Shown piece by piece: positions 1 through 8,127 of a DNA stretch of 64,000 nt. Source of the DNA: Dyella mobilis (GTDB taxonomy: Bacteria; Pseudomonadota; Gammaproteobacteria; Xanthomonadales; Rhodanobacteraceae); NCBI RefSeq assembly GCF_016904945.1, contig NZ_JADIKF010000038.1:1-64000 (forward strand), given 5' to 3'. The notes under the pieces were generated by a model. That model did not search any database and was not told the DNA's origin. It worked only from the letters and a program-made list of their open reading frames with translations. Both the position numbers and the translations under genes were made by a program. The first letter of the stretch is position 1; each line of letters begins with the position of its first letter.

Positions 1-2
1 GC

Positions 3-119
3 GAGCGCAGCATGCGCCTGCAATGCCTGATCCAGGACGGCGAACTGCAGCTCATCGCCGGCGACCTCACGCTGCCGATCCGTCCGGCTATCCGCAAGGG
101 TGAGTACGCTGTCGCTTGA
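3..119 (+). CDS. 3' end of an unidentified reading frame
   Basis: An open frame enters from the left edge and stops at 117-119. It has an internal ATG at 12. The visible 38 residues (ending PAIRKGEYAVA) match nothing I recognise. It could be the end of a phage or cargo gene that begins outside the window, or a short spurious frame. Confidence 0.3.
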   Translation, partial: ERSMRLQCLIQDGELQLIAGDLTLPIRPAIRKGEYAVA

Positions 120-218
120 GAAAGTGCGCCTGCCCCGTTTTGAAACGTCCGCCGTGGGTTGCATTGACCCATTGAGATCGCAGTCGAAAGCGGACGTTGC
201 CTCAACTACAGTCAGCTA

Positions 219-620
219 TCAATGGTCAACGATTTGAGGTTCGCCATCGCCCGTATCAGCCAATAGAACCAGCGGACCGCTGCTTTGGGCGAACTCACCT
301 AGAACACGTTTGATGAGGCTTTCCCAACCCTTTTCAAAGCAGACTTCCTGAGGTAGATCGTCGCCCGTAAAGTTGTTGATGGTTAACAACGTCCAGGGGC
401 CAGCGTCACGAGATTCTCGAGATTCGATGGATGCCTGCCATGTCGCATTCAGCCCGTTATCGCTTACGCTCACTGACAGGTCGCGTAAGCGGGAAAGGGC
501 TGCCTTAATTTCGGCGCCGGTCGGGAATCGAGATGGCTTATCCGGATAGCCCACTCCGATCTCATCAAGCCAAGTCCGCATCTGATCGTCCAGCGGCCAA
601 ACAGTCCACAAGGTTCCCAT
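219..620 (-). CDS. hypothetical protein, possible immunity protein
   Basis: 133 residues, acidic, no signal peptide or membrane segment. A strong purine-rich ribosome binding site (GGGAGAGGGA) precedes the ATG. Small acidic one-domain proteins of this kind next to a SMI1/KNR4 gene are often immunity proteins of polymorphic or contact-dependent toxins. I do not recognise the family, and no toxin gene is visible upstream on the same strand. The function is inferred from the neighbour only. Confidence 0.6.
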   Translation of the reverse strand: MGTLWTVWPLDDQMRTWLDEIGVGYPDKPSRFPTGAEIKAALSRLRDLSVSVSDNGLNATWQASIESRESRDAGPWTLLTINNFTGDDLPQEVCFEKGWESLIKRVLGEFAQSSGPLVLLADTGDGEPQIVDH

Positions 621-687
621 TTTCCCTCTCCCTGTCTTCCAGCTCGCTGAGGTCCGCTATGGGTCGAAACGAGACAGTTCCAAATCT

Positions 688-1071
688 TCAAATCGCCTCG
701 ACGAGACGCAGAAATGCCGGGAAGTCGTCTGCTAGCGTCTCAACGCTTCCATCAGGATCGATTGGATCAAATGAAATGACAGGCCACGGCTGATTCCCTC
801 GCATGTCGAAAGCCAACAGCTCCAGTCCGCCATTTCCCCCGAACACGAACACCCCTTCCATTGTGCAAACCCCGCTATGCCAAAAGGAAAGTGCGTCCTC
901 TGCTGGATCAAGGACTAGAATCAGCGGCGGGGCCGCCAAACCGGCTTCGCCACCGTTTCCACGAGAGAGAAGGTCCAGATAGGAGGGAGGAAGAAGCGGC
1001 AGAGCTTCGCGCAGCGCGCTCAGCGCCTGCGGACTTGCCCCATTCTCTACGAGCCAGACTTCTTTGGTCAT
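688..1071 (-). CDS. SMI1/KNR4 (SUKH) family protein, likely immunity protein
   Basis: A 127-residue protein with the SUKH layout: an N-terminal helix, then the LPPSYLDLLSRGNGGE stretch (polar 'P.SY..fL...NGG' signature) near residues 27-42, and later the 'FGGNGGLELLAFD' strand. SUKH proteins bind and neutralise diverse nuclease and deaminase toxins. I chose the internal ATG because GGAGG lies about five bases upstream; a longer version would add eight residues. It is followed at short distance by another small gene on the same strand, forming an immunity-type pair with no toxin in view. Confidence 0.75.
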   Translation of the reverse strand: MTKEVWLVENGASPQALSALREALPLLPPSYLDLLSRGNGGEAGLAAPPLILVLDPAEDALSFWHSGVCTMEGVFVFGGNGGLELLAFDMRGNQPWPVISFDPIDPDGSVETLADDFPAFLRLVEAI

Positions 1072-1293
1072 TTCCCCTCCCCTTGGCGATGACAACAGTG
1101 ACCGCTTTGCCTCGAAAGCGCACGTTTCGAGAATATAGCGCGCAATTCTCCCTCAGCACGCGTGATCGCCACCAGCCGGCTGGCCAGCATCTACCGGAGT
1201 CGATGTTTATCCTGGCCGGAATCCACAATAAGGCGGATGATCTGGCAAAGCACTTGCTTCTGTCCTTCAGTTAAAGAACGGCCTAGGGGATAT

Positions 1294-1602
1294 ATGCGCA
1301 TTCGGATTTGCCTGCTTTCATTGCTGGCGCTTGGCCTTAGCGCCACAGCGGTTGGCCAGGAGGTTCAACCAACCACTACTACGCAGCCGGCGCACAGCGT
1401 CACAAACGGCTCAACCCAGCTGATAGAACAGGGCGCTTACGTCAATAGGGACGGGGTGGTCGTGCATCGCCCAGCCCATACCGTGTCTGGAGCTGTCCCA
1501 CCTGGTGCTTCTGCGCAGTGCCGGGACGGCAGCTATAGCTTTAGCCTCCATCACCGCGGCACCTGCTCGCATCATGGCGGTGTGTCGCAGTGGCTTAAAT
1601 AA
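1294..1602 (+). CDS. secreted DUF3761-type protein
   Basis: 102 residues. The N-terminus (MRIRICLLSLLALGLSATAV) is a classical signal peptide ending near residue 21. After a Thr-rich linker, the C-terminal 35 residues carry a Cys-Arg-Asp-Gly-x-Tyr-Ser-x-Ser motif, then Cys-Ser-His-His-Gly-Gly-Val and a terminal Trp, the pattern of the DUF3761 domain found in small exported proteins. The two Cys could form a disulphide in the periplasm. The ATG is chosen for the signal peptide and the AGGGGA site just before it. Function unknown. Confidence 0.7.
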   Translation: MRIRICLLSLLALGLSATAVGQEVQPTTTTQPAHSVTNGSTQLIEQGAYVNRDGVVVHRPAHTVSGAVPPGASAQCRDGSYSFSLHHRGTCSHHGGVSQWLK

Positions 1603-1634
1603 GCCAACCGATTTGTCTGGATGGATTCATCGCT

Positions 1635-1757
1635 TTGATCAACTGCCCGGATTGTGATCACAAAGTCAGCGATAACGCAGCAGCGTGCCCAAGCTGCGGA
1701 AGGATCATGCTGGCTTACAACGACCTAAATTTCCCCGGTCACACAAATCAGCGATAA
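1635..1757 (+). CDS. small zinc-ribbon protein, possibly truncated
   Basis: A 40-codon frame beginning at TTG encodes INCPDCDHKVSDNAAACPSCG, written here as two CPxC knuckles 15 residues apart, typical of one-domain zinc-ribbon proteins. Relatives usually start with an ATG a few codons before this point, but here the upstream codons offer only ATC or TTG. It may use a weak start or be a decaying gene. No membrane segment follows the ribbon. Confidence 0.4.
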   Translation: MINCPDCDHKVSDNAAACPSCGRIMLAYNDLNFPGHTNQR

Positions 1758-1906
1758 CTAACGTCGACACCTATTGCCGCACATTGATGGTCGATAACGG
1801 GTAACTCGTAGCCTACACCGGGTGCTTCCGATCGATCTATGATCGACCGACTTAGGTTCTTATCGTCAGATATCAGCGGCGATCACATAACGTCTAGGAG
1901 GGGCGC

Positions 1907-2329
1907 ATGAAATTCACGTCATCACCACACGCTCGGATTCGCGAGCTGGAAGAGCAGCTCTATCTTGCACGGCGAACCGTTATCAAACTTACGGGCGAAA
2001 CAACTAGCCAAGTTCTTTCACCGCCCTACAATCTAAAGTCGTGGCAAGAAGCCTATGACTGGTTCGAAAAGGTTATCGAGCAGGTCATTCACGAGGCCCC
2101 GATCATCCCTAAAGACCGTCGAACGGACTACGAATCTCTAGGGGAGAGAGCTATTTGCCCACTCTGTGGGGACAGTGCTCAGGACTACTACAACCCCACC
2201 AATGGTTTTGCGCATCCCGAAGGTCTTCGTCGGCACCTTGTTGGTTCACACAAAAGCACGCAATGTGAAGTTGCACGCGAAGCATTGCAACAAGCTAGGT
2301 ACTTCGCGGATAAACAATCAACGGTTTAA
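1907..2329 (+). CDS. hypothetical protein with a CxxC/H-H zinc-finger-like site
   Basis: 140 residues preceded by a strong AGGAGGGG site. The N-terminal third is a predicted coiled coil (RIRELEEQLYLARRTV). The middle has CPLCG followed about 25 residues later by H(x4)H-type histidines in GLRRHLVGSHK, giving a possible C2H2-like zinc site. This combination is seen in phage and plasmid accessory proteins, but I do not recognise the family. It stands alone, with no overlapping neighbours. Confidence 0.65.
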   Translation: MKFTSSPHARIRELEEQLYLARRTVIKLTGETTSQVLSPPYNLKSWQEAYDWFEKVIEQVIHEAPIIPKDRRTDYESLGERAICPLCGDSAQDYYNPTNGFAHPEGLRRHLVGSHKSTQCEVAREALQQARYFADKQSTV

Positions 2330-2558
2330 GTAAAGCCTCTCAAGGCCACTCAACAGATTTGACCGACGTTGACGGCCCCATGGGCATGAACCGTGCGCCA
2401 CTGCCATTGGCATCGGAGCTTGCTTGTTCCCTGTTACCCCACGCCGACGGACAGCGGAGGAAGCACTGAGAACTCACGATCCCTACCCTTTGCTTCGTCC
2501 ACCTACTCGATGACGTCGAACACAACGCCTATCCGGAAGTACGCGGATGAGCAGTTAC

Positions 2559-2807
2559 CTAATCGAACTCGTCCATGTCTTCCCATGCCGTGACCTTGGC
2601 GCCCTCCACCGCGGCGGCTTCACTCGGAAATCCTTCTCCAAGCGACAGGGAAATCGGGACGCCACCTTCGACCTGGTAGCTCTTCATGCGCCAGGTGCCG
2701 TGCGGGTCACGAATGACGGCGACCTCAAAAGGCAAGCCTTCGTGAACAACGGTGTGCCAGTGCTCGATCGTCCCATCCGGGTGTTGGATTTTGCGAGTAA
2801 CCGACAT
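2559..2807 (-). CDS. small hypothetical protein
   Basis: 82 residues starting MSVTRKIQHPDG and ending in an acidic tail (AWEDMDEFD). It resembles short phage-borne proteins of unknown function. The ATG overlaps, on the opposite strand, the ATG of an eroded phage frame (see 2806-2853). The next leftward gene (2863-3069) has the same arrangement, so the two units appear duplicated. No function can be assigned. Confidence 0.5.
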   Translation of the reverse strand: MSVTRKIQHPDGTIEHWHTVVHEGLPFEVAVIRDPHGTWRMKSYQVEGGVPISLSLGEGFPSEAAAVEGAKVTAWEDMDEFD

Positions 2808-2853
2808 GCGTGAATTCCTCATCCTGTTCTGCTCCCCTACCGTGAGGGCGATC
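2806..2853 (+). pseudogene. eroded N-terminus of a phage 'PILFSAPMVRAI' protein, copy 1
   Basis: The plus strand begins MREFLILFCSPTVRAI, a degraded version of the start of a common prophage protein (usually PILFSAPMVRAILEGRK followed by TQTRR, ASCH-like). After 16 codons the similarity ends and the frame runs antisense through the neighbouring small gene. A better preserved copy lies at 3068. I recall the family from many prophages; the match was not searched. Confidence 0.5.
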
Positions 2854-2862
2854 AGTGCGCAA

Positions 2863-3069
2863 TCAAGAATGCAACATGTCTTCCGCCGCTCGCGACGCAG
2901 CAATGACCGCCTGGCCTTCCGTATTGAAGACGCCAGGAACCGGACGCTCCCGGCCATCCTGAAGGCGAACACGCGCTTTCCAACCCCCACGTGGCCACCC
3001 TTCCGACAAGATCGCCGTGCAGAACTGTCCGGCTACCTCGAAACGACGCTCGATAGTGGAATCAGCCAT
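2863..3069 (-). CDS. small hypothetical protein
   Basis: 68 residues, MADSTIERRFEV to SRAAEDMLHS, without membrane segments. The internal ATG is preferred because the longer frame upstream is antisense to a phage gene fragment. Its position relative to that fragment (both ATGs share the palindrome CATG) is the same as for the gene at 2559-2807, suggesting a duplicated unit. Function unknown. Confidence 0.5.
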   Translation of the reverse strand: MADSTIERRFEVAGQFCTAILSEGWPRGGWKARVRLQDGRERPVPGVFNTEGQAVIAASRAAEDMLHS

Positions 3070-3178
3070 GCGTGAGATCCCGATCCTGTTCTCTGTCCCC
3101 ATGGTGAGGGCGATCCTGGAAGGTCGCAAGCTGCCACGCTTCAATGAGGGTAGATGCATGGGTATCTATTCGCATTGA
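3068..3178 (+). pseudogene. eroded N-terminus of a phage 'PILFSAPMVRAILEGRK' protein, copy 2
   Basis: Reads MREIPILFSVPMVRAILEGR and then, after one more lysine, departs from the family (expected TQTRR) into LPRFNEG and stops after 36 codons. The first 21 residues are an almost perfect match to the start of a widespread prophage ASCH-like protein, so this is a truncated copy. With copy 1 at 2806 it marks two broken remains of one gene within 350 bp. Confidence 0.6.
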
Positions 3179-3330
3179 CTGCAGTGTTGCACGGTCAGAC
3201 GCGGCCTTCAGGGGACGGCGAAGTTCCTGACACAGGAATCGAACTGTCCCCGCCACTCCACACATCTGCACTGGCTAACAGAATTGGAGGTAGCATCTGG
3301 CCTTCCAAACGTCAGCAAGGGGAAACCGCA

Positions 3331-3954
3331 ATGAAGCTCTCGCTTATCGCATGCGCGCTCATTGGATGCTTGCTGGCCGCTGGCCTGGCGCACGCCGATG
3401 ACAACGTCGACCAGCTCACACCCATGCCCCTCGGCAAGGTAATCAAAGTGCTACTGGCGCCAGCGGATCCGGATCTTCCTTGGTCCATGGGGGCCGGTGC
3501 TGATAGTTCGATTAAATGGCTATCGCAAGGAGTCCAGGATGAAGGATGCGGAGCCTACGCAACCTGTCGCCGGGGCGAAGCGCGAATTTCCGTGGGCGGG
3601 AAAGAACTAAAGAACCTTCGGCAAAAGATTGAGCCCGTGAGCTGGGAAATCTTCATCCATTCGTCTATGCCGGCGAAGTTTCCGCCGCAAGTGATTAGCC
3701 TGCAGCCACATTGCGATACCGTCGAGTGTGAGTTTTCAATCGACCATGAGCTGAAATCTGCGGGCTTCAAGGTCGACCCGGTTTGCCGGAACGAAGCCAT
3801 GGGCCAGGCGGTTTCCGGAGCCCGCATTTCGATGCCAGGAAAAATCGCCTATCTCGCCTATTCGACAGGCCATGGAAGTGGTGGCGACAGCAATTCGCTT
3901 GATATTTTCCTGACGAACGGGCCGGCACCCAAAAATCTCTGCCAGATCGAATAA
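3331..3954 (+). CDS. secreted hypothetical protein
   Basis: 207 residues. The start [18 protein letters not shown] is a signal peptide with likely cleavage after AHA, leaving DDNVDQL. The mature part has six cysteines (including CGAYATC, CDTVEC), which fits a disulphide-bonded periplasmic protein. AAGGGGAAA precedes the chosen ATG by eight bases; the open frame extends 59 codons upstream but has no comparable start. I do not recognise the family. It is probably cargo of the mobile element. Confidence 0.65.
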   Translation: MKLSLIACALIGCLLAAGLAHADDNVDQLTPMPLGKVIKVLLAPADPDLPWSMGAGADSSIKWLSQGVQDEGCGAYATCRRGEARISVGGKELKNLRQKIEPVSWEIFIHSSMPAKFPPQVISLQPHCDTVECEFSIDHELKSAGFKVDPVCRNEAMGQAVSGARISMPGKIAYLAYSTGHGSGGDSNSLDIFLTNGPAPKNLCQIE

Positions 3955-4117
3955 CGCCCAACGTCACCAAGTGCATTCGCGCGCATTAGGGGGATTGGCA
4001 TGTGGGACCCCGTACTCGGCCTGATCCCGACCCTCGCGCGCGTACGCGTGCGCGAAGTGGGTAGGAATGGCGCAAAGATGGGCTCCCTCCCCGTCCTCAC
4101 GTCTCCTTAGACGATTC

Positions 4118-4471
4118 CTATATCTGTTCGATTGCCTTTGCCACCCGGTTCTTTAGCTTCCTGCGTGCCCGGAGGTCTTTCGCAGATGTGGCTTTACACG
4201 CTGGTGTTCCCAGGCCGGTCGGCGCCCCACCATGGACCTTGCAACGCCCGTTCGGATATACCCCTAGGGCACGACACGGACGGCCCGATTTAGTCCTGGT
4301 GTTGCACAAGCGAGGATCATCGCCGGCATAGTCAGCAGGAATACCTCGCTTCGTCTCGCCTGGGGCCGGGTTAGGCTTCTTGCGGAGGGTTTTCCAATAT
4401 CGGAGATCGAAGCGCTCCTTTTGCCTCCCGTCATCCGCGGTCAAGCCTGCTGCAGCGGTCTCCCTGGTCAT
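4118..4471 (-). CDS. phage HGG-motif protein
   Basis: 117 residues, basic. The centre reads CNTRTKSGRPCRALGVYPNG followed by RCKVHGGAPTG: a C-x10-C...C-x2-HGG-x-TG arrangement common in small phage proteins with a suspected metal site. It starts four bases inside the end of the baseplate spike gene (ATGA overlap), so it is the last gene of the tail cassette. The arginine/lysine-rich C-terminus suggests nucleic acid contact. Role unknown. Confidence 0.65.
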   Translation of the reverse strand: MTRETAAAGLTADDGRQKERFDLRYWKTLRKKPNPAPGETKRGIPADYAGDDPRLCNTRTKSGRPCRALGVYPNGRCKVHGGAPTGLGTPACKATSAKDLRARRKLKNRVAKAIEQI

Positions 4472-5073
4472 GACTGCGGCCCTCCCGTCTCAGTCGGCGT
4501 GCCCGTGCCTGGTGCATACAGGTGGGTATGGGTGTCAAACAGCACGCCGTCGATCGTCAGTCCGCTCCCGTTGAGGAGGACCGTTTTCCCGCCGAAGCTC
4601 ATGGTGATTCCGTCGTCGTTGACGGTCAGGGAGGCGCTACCGCTCGATGTCCGGATGATGGCCCCATTTGGGCCCTCGATCTGAGCCGCGTCCTGGTCGA
4701 TCGGCGGCGAGTTCTTGTTGCTGAGGGGCAGAAAGACAAGCGTGGCGAGATTGCCGCGGCGCCCCATGTTTGCGATGCCGGAGCCCATGCCGCTAACGCC
4801 GGCAAGGCTGACATCACCCGGAATCGTCACCCCTAAATCTCCCACCTGGGTGGGCATCCGCACCCACTGGCTTTCCGCCTTGGGTATGGTGATCTGGGGC
4901 AGGGTCCAGGGCGCGGAATCGACCTCGAACTTCACCGTTACCAGCGCTCCCTGCACGGCCACAACGCTACATGGCAGCGCACGACCGGTGCTCCGGATAG
5001 CCTGTTGTGCACGCTGGATTGCCGTGTCATTGAGACTTTGCTGAATCCAGAGTTTTGCCGAGTTGTTTGCCAC
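4468..5073 (-). CDS. phage baseplate spike protein (Gp138/gpV-like)
   Basis: 201 residues. The N-terminal half (about 30-130) has the OB-fold pattern of contractile-tail spike proteins, including PCSVVAVQGALVTVKFEVD and MPTQVGDLGVTIPGD. The C-terminal part is a repetitive beta-helix ending with DTHTHLYAPGTG, an HxH motif of the iron-binding spike tip seen in gpV/Gp45-type proteins. The domain order matches central tail spikes that pierce the host envelope. It follows the hub gene by two bases and overlaps the HGG gene. Confidence 0.8.
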   Translation of the reverse strand: MANNSAKLWIQQSLNDTAIQRAQQAIRSTGRALPCSVVAVQGALVTVKFEVDSAPWTLPQITIPKAESQWVRMPTQVGDLGVTIPGDVSLAGVSGMGSGIANMGRRGNLATLVFLPLSNKNSPPIDQDAAQIEGPNGAIIRTSSGSASLTVNDDGITMSFGGKTVLLNGSGLTIDGVLFDTHTHLYAPGTGTPTETGGPQS

Positions 5074-5075
5074 GA

Positions 5076-6044
5076 TCAGCCCCCTTCAAAACAATTGAAT
5101 ACGGTGGCCCAGTCCTCGCCTGAGGGAGACCGGGAATTGCCCAGGTGGCGCAGTTCGGTCACGGTGAAATTGTTTTGAAAGGCGCTCTGGTATTTAACGC
5201 TCGATGGCAAAGAGCTGCCGAGAGTGGTAACGAGTCCTGGGGCATTTTGGAATCCCTGCGGCATGGTGATGCGTGATCCGATCTGAAGGTCCGCGCGCAT
5301 CACGGTTTTCATTTGCATCACCTTCGGCTGGATCCAGGTCGGCTGCCCAATCAGGTCCGTAAAAGCGATCTCAATAGGTGAGGGCTGGTAGGTCTTATCG
5401 AAGATGACGAACTTTCCCGCCTGCAGCGTAATCGTGACCTCTTGCTTGAAGACTGAGGCGGTCAGATCGCTTACGTACTGCGCCAGCTCTTCCAGCGTCG
5501 CGCAGAAATGAACCTCGGCGGTGTCGAAGACGAAGTTCTGGCCTATGTTGATGCTGACCGGAATATTGGGATAAGGAATCTTGAGCGTTGTTTTCAATGC
5601 GTCGATCAACGATTGACCTGGCAGCCAATTGACGACGAAGTTTCCCGGTAAATCGTTAGTGTATTGGGATGGATAAACCACCAATTCAAGCCGCATGTCC
5701 GTGCCTTGCCAGTTTCCATACGACTGAAAGACCTGACCTTTGAGAAGTAATCCGGCCTGGTTTGGATTCGCCAATGGGAGGCCCATCTTCATGCCGCCTG
5801 TGACGACGACTTCCATGCCAGCGAGCTGGTATGCCTGACTCAGATCCGTCAAAGGAACGCCGTGGATCGTTATGGCCTGTGCGCCGACGGGCGCCCCGTA
5901 GGCAGAGACAGGCATATCGAATTCCACCAGTGGCGCAGTGGGGTCATATTGACCATTCGGATGCGATGTCCAACGGCGAAAAGGTGTCGATCCACTGGTG
6001 GAAGTTCCGCTGGAATTGAATAGCGCTATGTCGTAATAACGCAT
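5076..6044 (-). CDS. phage baseplate hub protein
   Basis: 322 residues, starting MRYYDIALFNSSG. The order tape measure - this gene - spike and the LVEFDMPVSAYGAP and ITIHGVPLTDLSQA strands fit hub proteins of the T4 gp27 / P2 gpD class, which connect the tail tube to the spike. The protein starts one base after the tape-measure gene ends. The length is in the usual range of 300-400 residues. Family call rests on context and general fold pattern, not on a catalytic motif. Confidence 0.75.
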   Translation of the reverse strand: MRYYDIALFNSSGTSTSGSTPFRRWTSHPNGQYDPTAPLVEFDMPVSAYGAPVGAQAITIHGVPLTDLSQAYQLAGMEVVVTGGMKMGLPLANPNQAGLLLKGQVFQSYGNWQGTDMRLELVVYPSQYTNDLPGNFVVNWLPGQSLIDALKTTLKIPYPNIPVSINIGQNFVFDTAEVHFCATLEELAQYVSDLTASVFKQEVTITLQAGKFVIFDKTYQPSPIEIAFTDLIGQPTWIQPKVMQMKTVMRADLQIGSRITMPQGFQNAPGLVTTLGSSLPSSVKYQSAFQNNFTVTELRHLGNSRSPSGEDWATVFNCFEGG

Positions 6045-6045
6045 C

Positions 6046-7995
6046 TCAGATCCCTCCTGAGTTCACGGAGGCCGCGATATCGGCGCCGGCTCTGTTAACA
6101 ATGGTCACAGTCACGTTGGTGCCGGTCTGATTCGACCGCATCGTTTTGACAACCTTCTGGTAAAGGTTCTGGGTTTCCTGCGGCGAGTGGCTGAGCCAGT
6201 CCGGTCCGTTTTGCGCAACATCTTTATCGACAGCGCTCGGATTCCAATTCCAGGCGGCAAGCTCTTTCGCGAGATCGCCCTTGTAGCGCCGCTGCAGTTC
6301 CTCCAGCAGTTCTGCCGCCCCTAACGCGCTCTGACGCCAGTCGAATGGGTCGGTCATCCCAAGTGCCTTGGAAACTTCAGGCATGAGTTGAAATAACCCT
6401 TGCGCTCCCTTTTTCGAGACCGCCGATGCGTCGTAGCTGGATTCGTTGTAGGCAAGCGCATCCATGATTCCGGCCGGAAGCCCTTTTGCCATCTCAAGGC
6501 GTCGAAACAGTGCTTCGGCCTTGGCCCGGTCGATCACGTTCTTCGGTCCACCGGCGAAATCGGCCCCGTCGTCAAGAGCGCTGCTTGCGAGACTCCCGAT
6601 TATTTTCGCGCCAACACTGTGCTGTTCAGCGACATCGCCGCTCTTCATAATGGAACCCAGGGCCAATTGCGCAGCGTTTCGCACAACATGATCGTATTCC
6701 TGCTTGCTGTAGTGCAGGAAATCCAGAGCGCGATCGACACCGTTCTCATCTTTCGGATTCTTGTGAGAGCCGCCGAGCGGGTCTTCAATGATGTCCCTGG
6801 CAGTTTGCAGATCAGATGCCGCCGGGAATTCCTTCTTGAGAAAGTCGACGACACTGGCCGTCGTATTGGCAAACTCCTTGATCGCGCTAGCTCCTGCATC
6901 GAGATCCTTCTTGAAGTCCTCAGAACCCAAGAAGCGCGCCGTATCGGACAGCGCATCCTTGATCTTGTTTAGGTTCTCCGGCTTCAGCACATCGTCGACA
7001 AGGATCTTCGCGTCGTCGCCAAGTGCATGAATGAAACCTGATAGCGCGCCGCTTCGATTCAACTCGGCGAGCTTGTCGGAAAAATCGGTCTCGAGCATTT
7101 GCCCCGCGAGCACCAATTGCCGCTTGAAGTCAAAAAGGGCATTCGTATCGTTGTCGTTGATATTGAGCTGGCGGCTGTCGTTCTGGTAATTCGTCAGCGC
7201 CGAGGTCAACTCGTCTTGCGACGCGGCGCCACTACGCTGGAACTGGGCCGTTCCCTGACCTAAGCCCTGGAACCATGGCTGCTGGCTGAGGAGCGGGCGC
7301 TGACCGGGTGACGTGCTATTCCAAAGATCGTGCTCACGCTGGGTCAGCTTTATCGCGATCGAGCCCGCATCCATGTCCATAACCTGCTGCGCAGTCAGGC
7401 CGGTCGCCATTGACAGGTAGGATCTCCCGAGAAAATCATTTTTTGCATTGGAAACCGTGTCCAACGTCGAGGCGTCCGAATACCCTCTGGAGACGACGTC
7501 GGTCCCAAAGGCCTTTAACTGACCGGTTGTCATTCCAAGGCCGCGTGCAAATTTTTGACTTTCGATAGCGCCGCCAGCGAGCTTGTCGATACCCCAAAAA
7601 GCGCCTGCGCTCGTGACTGCACCAATCACGTCGAGCTTCATCAGAAATTTGCCGAGATTGAATATGGTTCCGGCGAACTCCTTTGCCTCCTTGCCCATTT
7701 TTTTGAGCGTGATCTCGCCATCGGTCGATGCTGCAACAAAATCCTTCTGAGCGTCAGCAGCATTTTTGAGGTGATCGACCAAGTCCTTCGCATGCCGGCT
7801 GGCCTGACTCAAATTCTCAAGAAGCATTCCCGCTGCAGCGGCAATTGCTTCATGGCTCTTTTCGGCTTCCTGTGCCAACTCCTTCCATTCGTCAGGCATG
7901 TTCTCCAAATCGACACTGAACTCCTTCCACTGCTCGTAGAACACCTTAAAGCGTTCGTCGTCGATGTCTATGGAAAGGATTTTTTTGTTTGCCAT
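6046..7995 (-). CDS. tail tape-measure protein with lytic transglycosylase domain
   Basis: 649 residues, mostly helical, with alanine-rich and hydrophobic stretches (for example LDVIGAVTSAGAFWGIDKLAG) as in tape-measure proteins. Residues about 505-600 form an SLT-type lytic transglycosylase: catalytic Glu518 in NESSYD, then KGAQGLFQLMP and AAWNWNP. The enzyme would cut peptidoglycan during tail penetration. At roughly 0.15 nm per residue the length would set a tail near 100 nm. AGAAGGAAA is the ribosome site. The genes that normally precede it (sheath, tube, chaperones) are absent. Confidence 0.8.
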   Translation of the reverse strand: MANKKILSIDIDDERFKVFYEQWKEFSVDLENMPDEWKELAQEAEKSHEAIAAAAGMLLENLSQASRHAKDLVDHLKNAADAQKDFVAASTDGEITLKKMGKEAKEFAGTIFNLGKFLMKLDVIGAVTSAGAFWGIDKLAGGAIESQKFARGLGMTTGQLKAFGTDVVSRGYSDASTLDTVSNAKNDFLGRSYLSMATGLTAQQVMDMDAGSIAIKLTQREHDLWNSTSPGQRPLLSQQPWFQGLGQGTAQFQRSGAASQDELTSALTNYQNDSRQLNINDNDTNALFDFKRQLVLAGQMLETDFSDKLAELNRSGALSGFIHALGDDAKILVDDVLKPENLNKIKDALSDTARFLGSEDFKKDLDAGASAIKEFANTTASVVDFLKKEFPAASDLQTARDIIEDPLGGSHKNPKDENGVDRALDFLHYSKQEYDHVVRNAAQLALGSIMKSGDVAEQHSVGAKIIGSLASSALDDGADFAGGPKNVIDRAKAEALFRRLEMAKGLPAGIMDALAYNESSYDASAVSKKGAQGLFQLMPEVSKALGMTDPFDWRQSALGAAELLEELQRRYKGDLAKELAAWNWNPSAVDKDVAQNGPDWLSHSPQETQNLYQKVVKTMRSNQTGTNVTVTIVNRAGADIAASVNSGGI

Positions 7996-8041
7996 GGATG
8001 TTTCCTTCTAATAGCGACGCATGTGATCTCTGCATTTAAAA

Positions 8042-8089
8042 AATGGCGCCATTCCGCCACGGAGAGATCAGCCATGTAATGGCGCCAGT
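8042..8089. repeat. two copies of a TGGCGCCA palindrome
   Basis: AATGGCGCCATT occurs at 8042-8053 and TAATGGCGCCAG at 8078-8089, 36 bp apart, in the gap between the replication operon and the tail cassette. Both share the 9-base core ATGGCGCCA. Paired palindromes in a phage promoter gap could be operator sites for a dimeric regulator; this is inference. Confidence 0.5.
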
Positions 8090-8127
8090 TGCGAGATCGA
8101 TTTTGGTTGTGTGCATGGAAGTCGAAA

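Noticed and set aside
4034..4055. near-palindrome of alternating CG/TA (TCGCGCGCGTACGCGTGCGC)
   Set aside because: Alternating CG runs are easily palindromic by chance in GC-rich DNA; nothing links it to a function.
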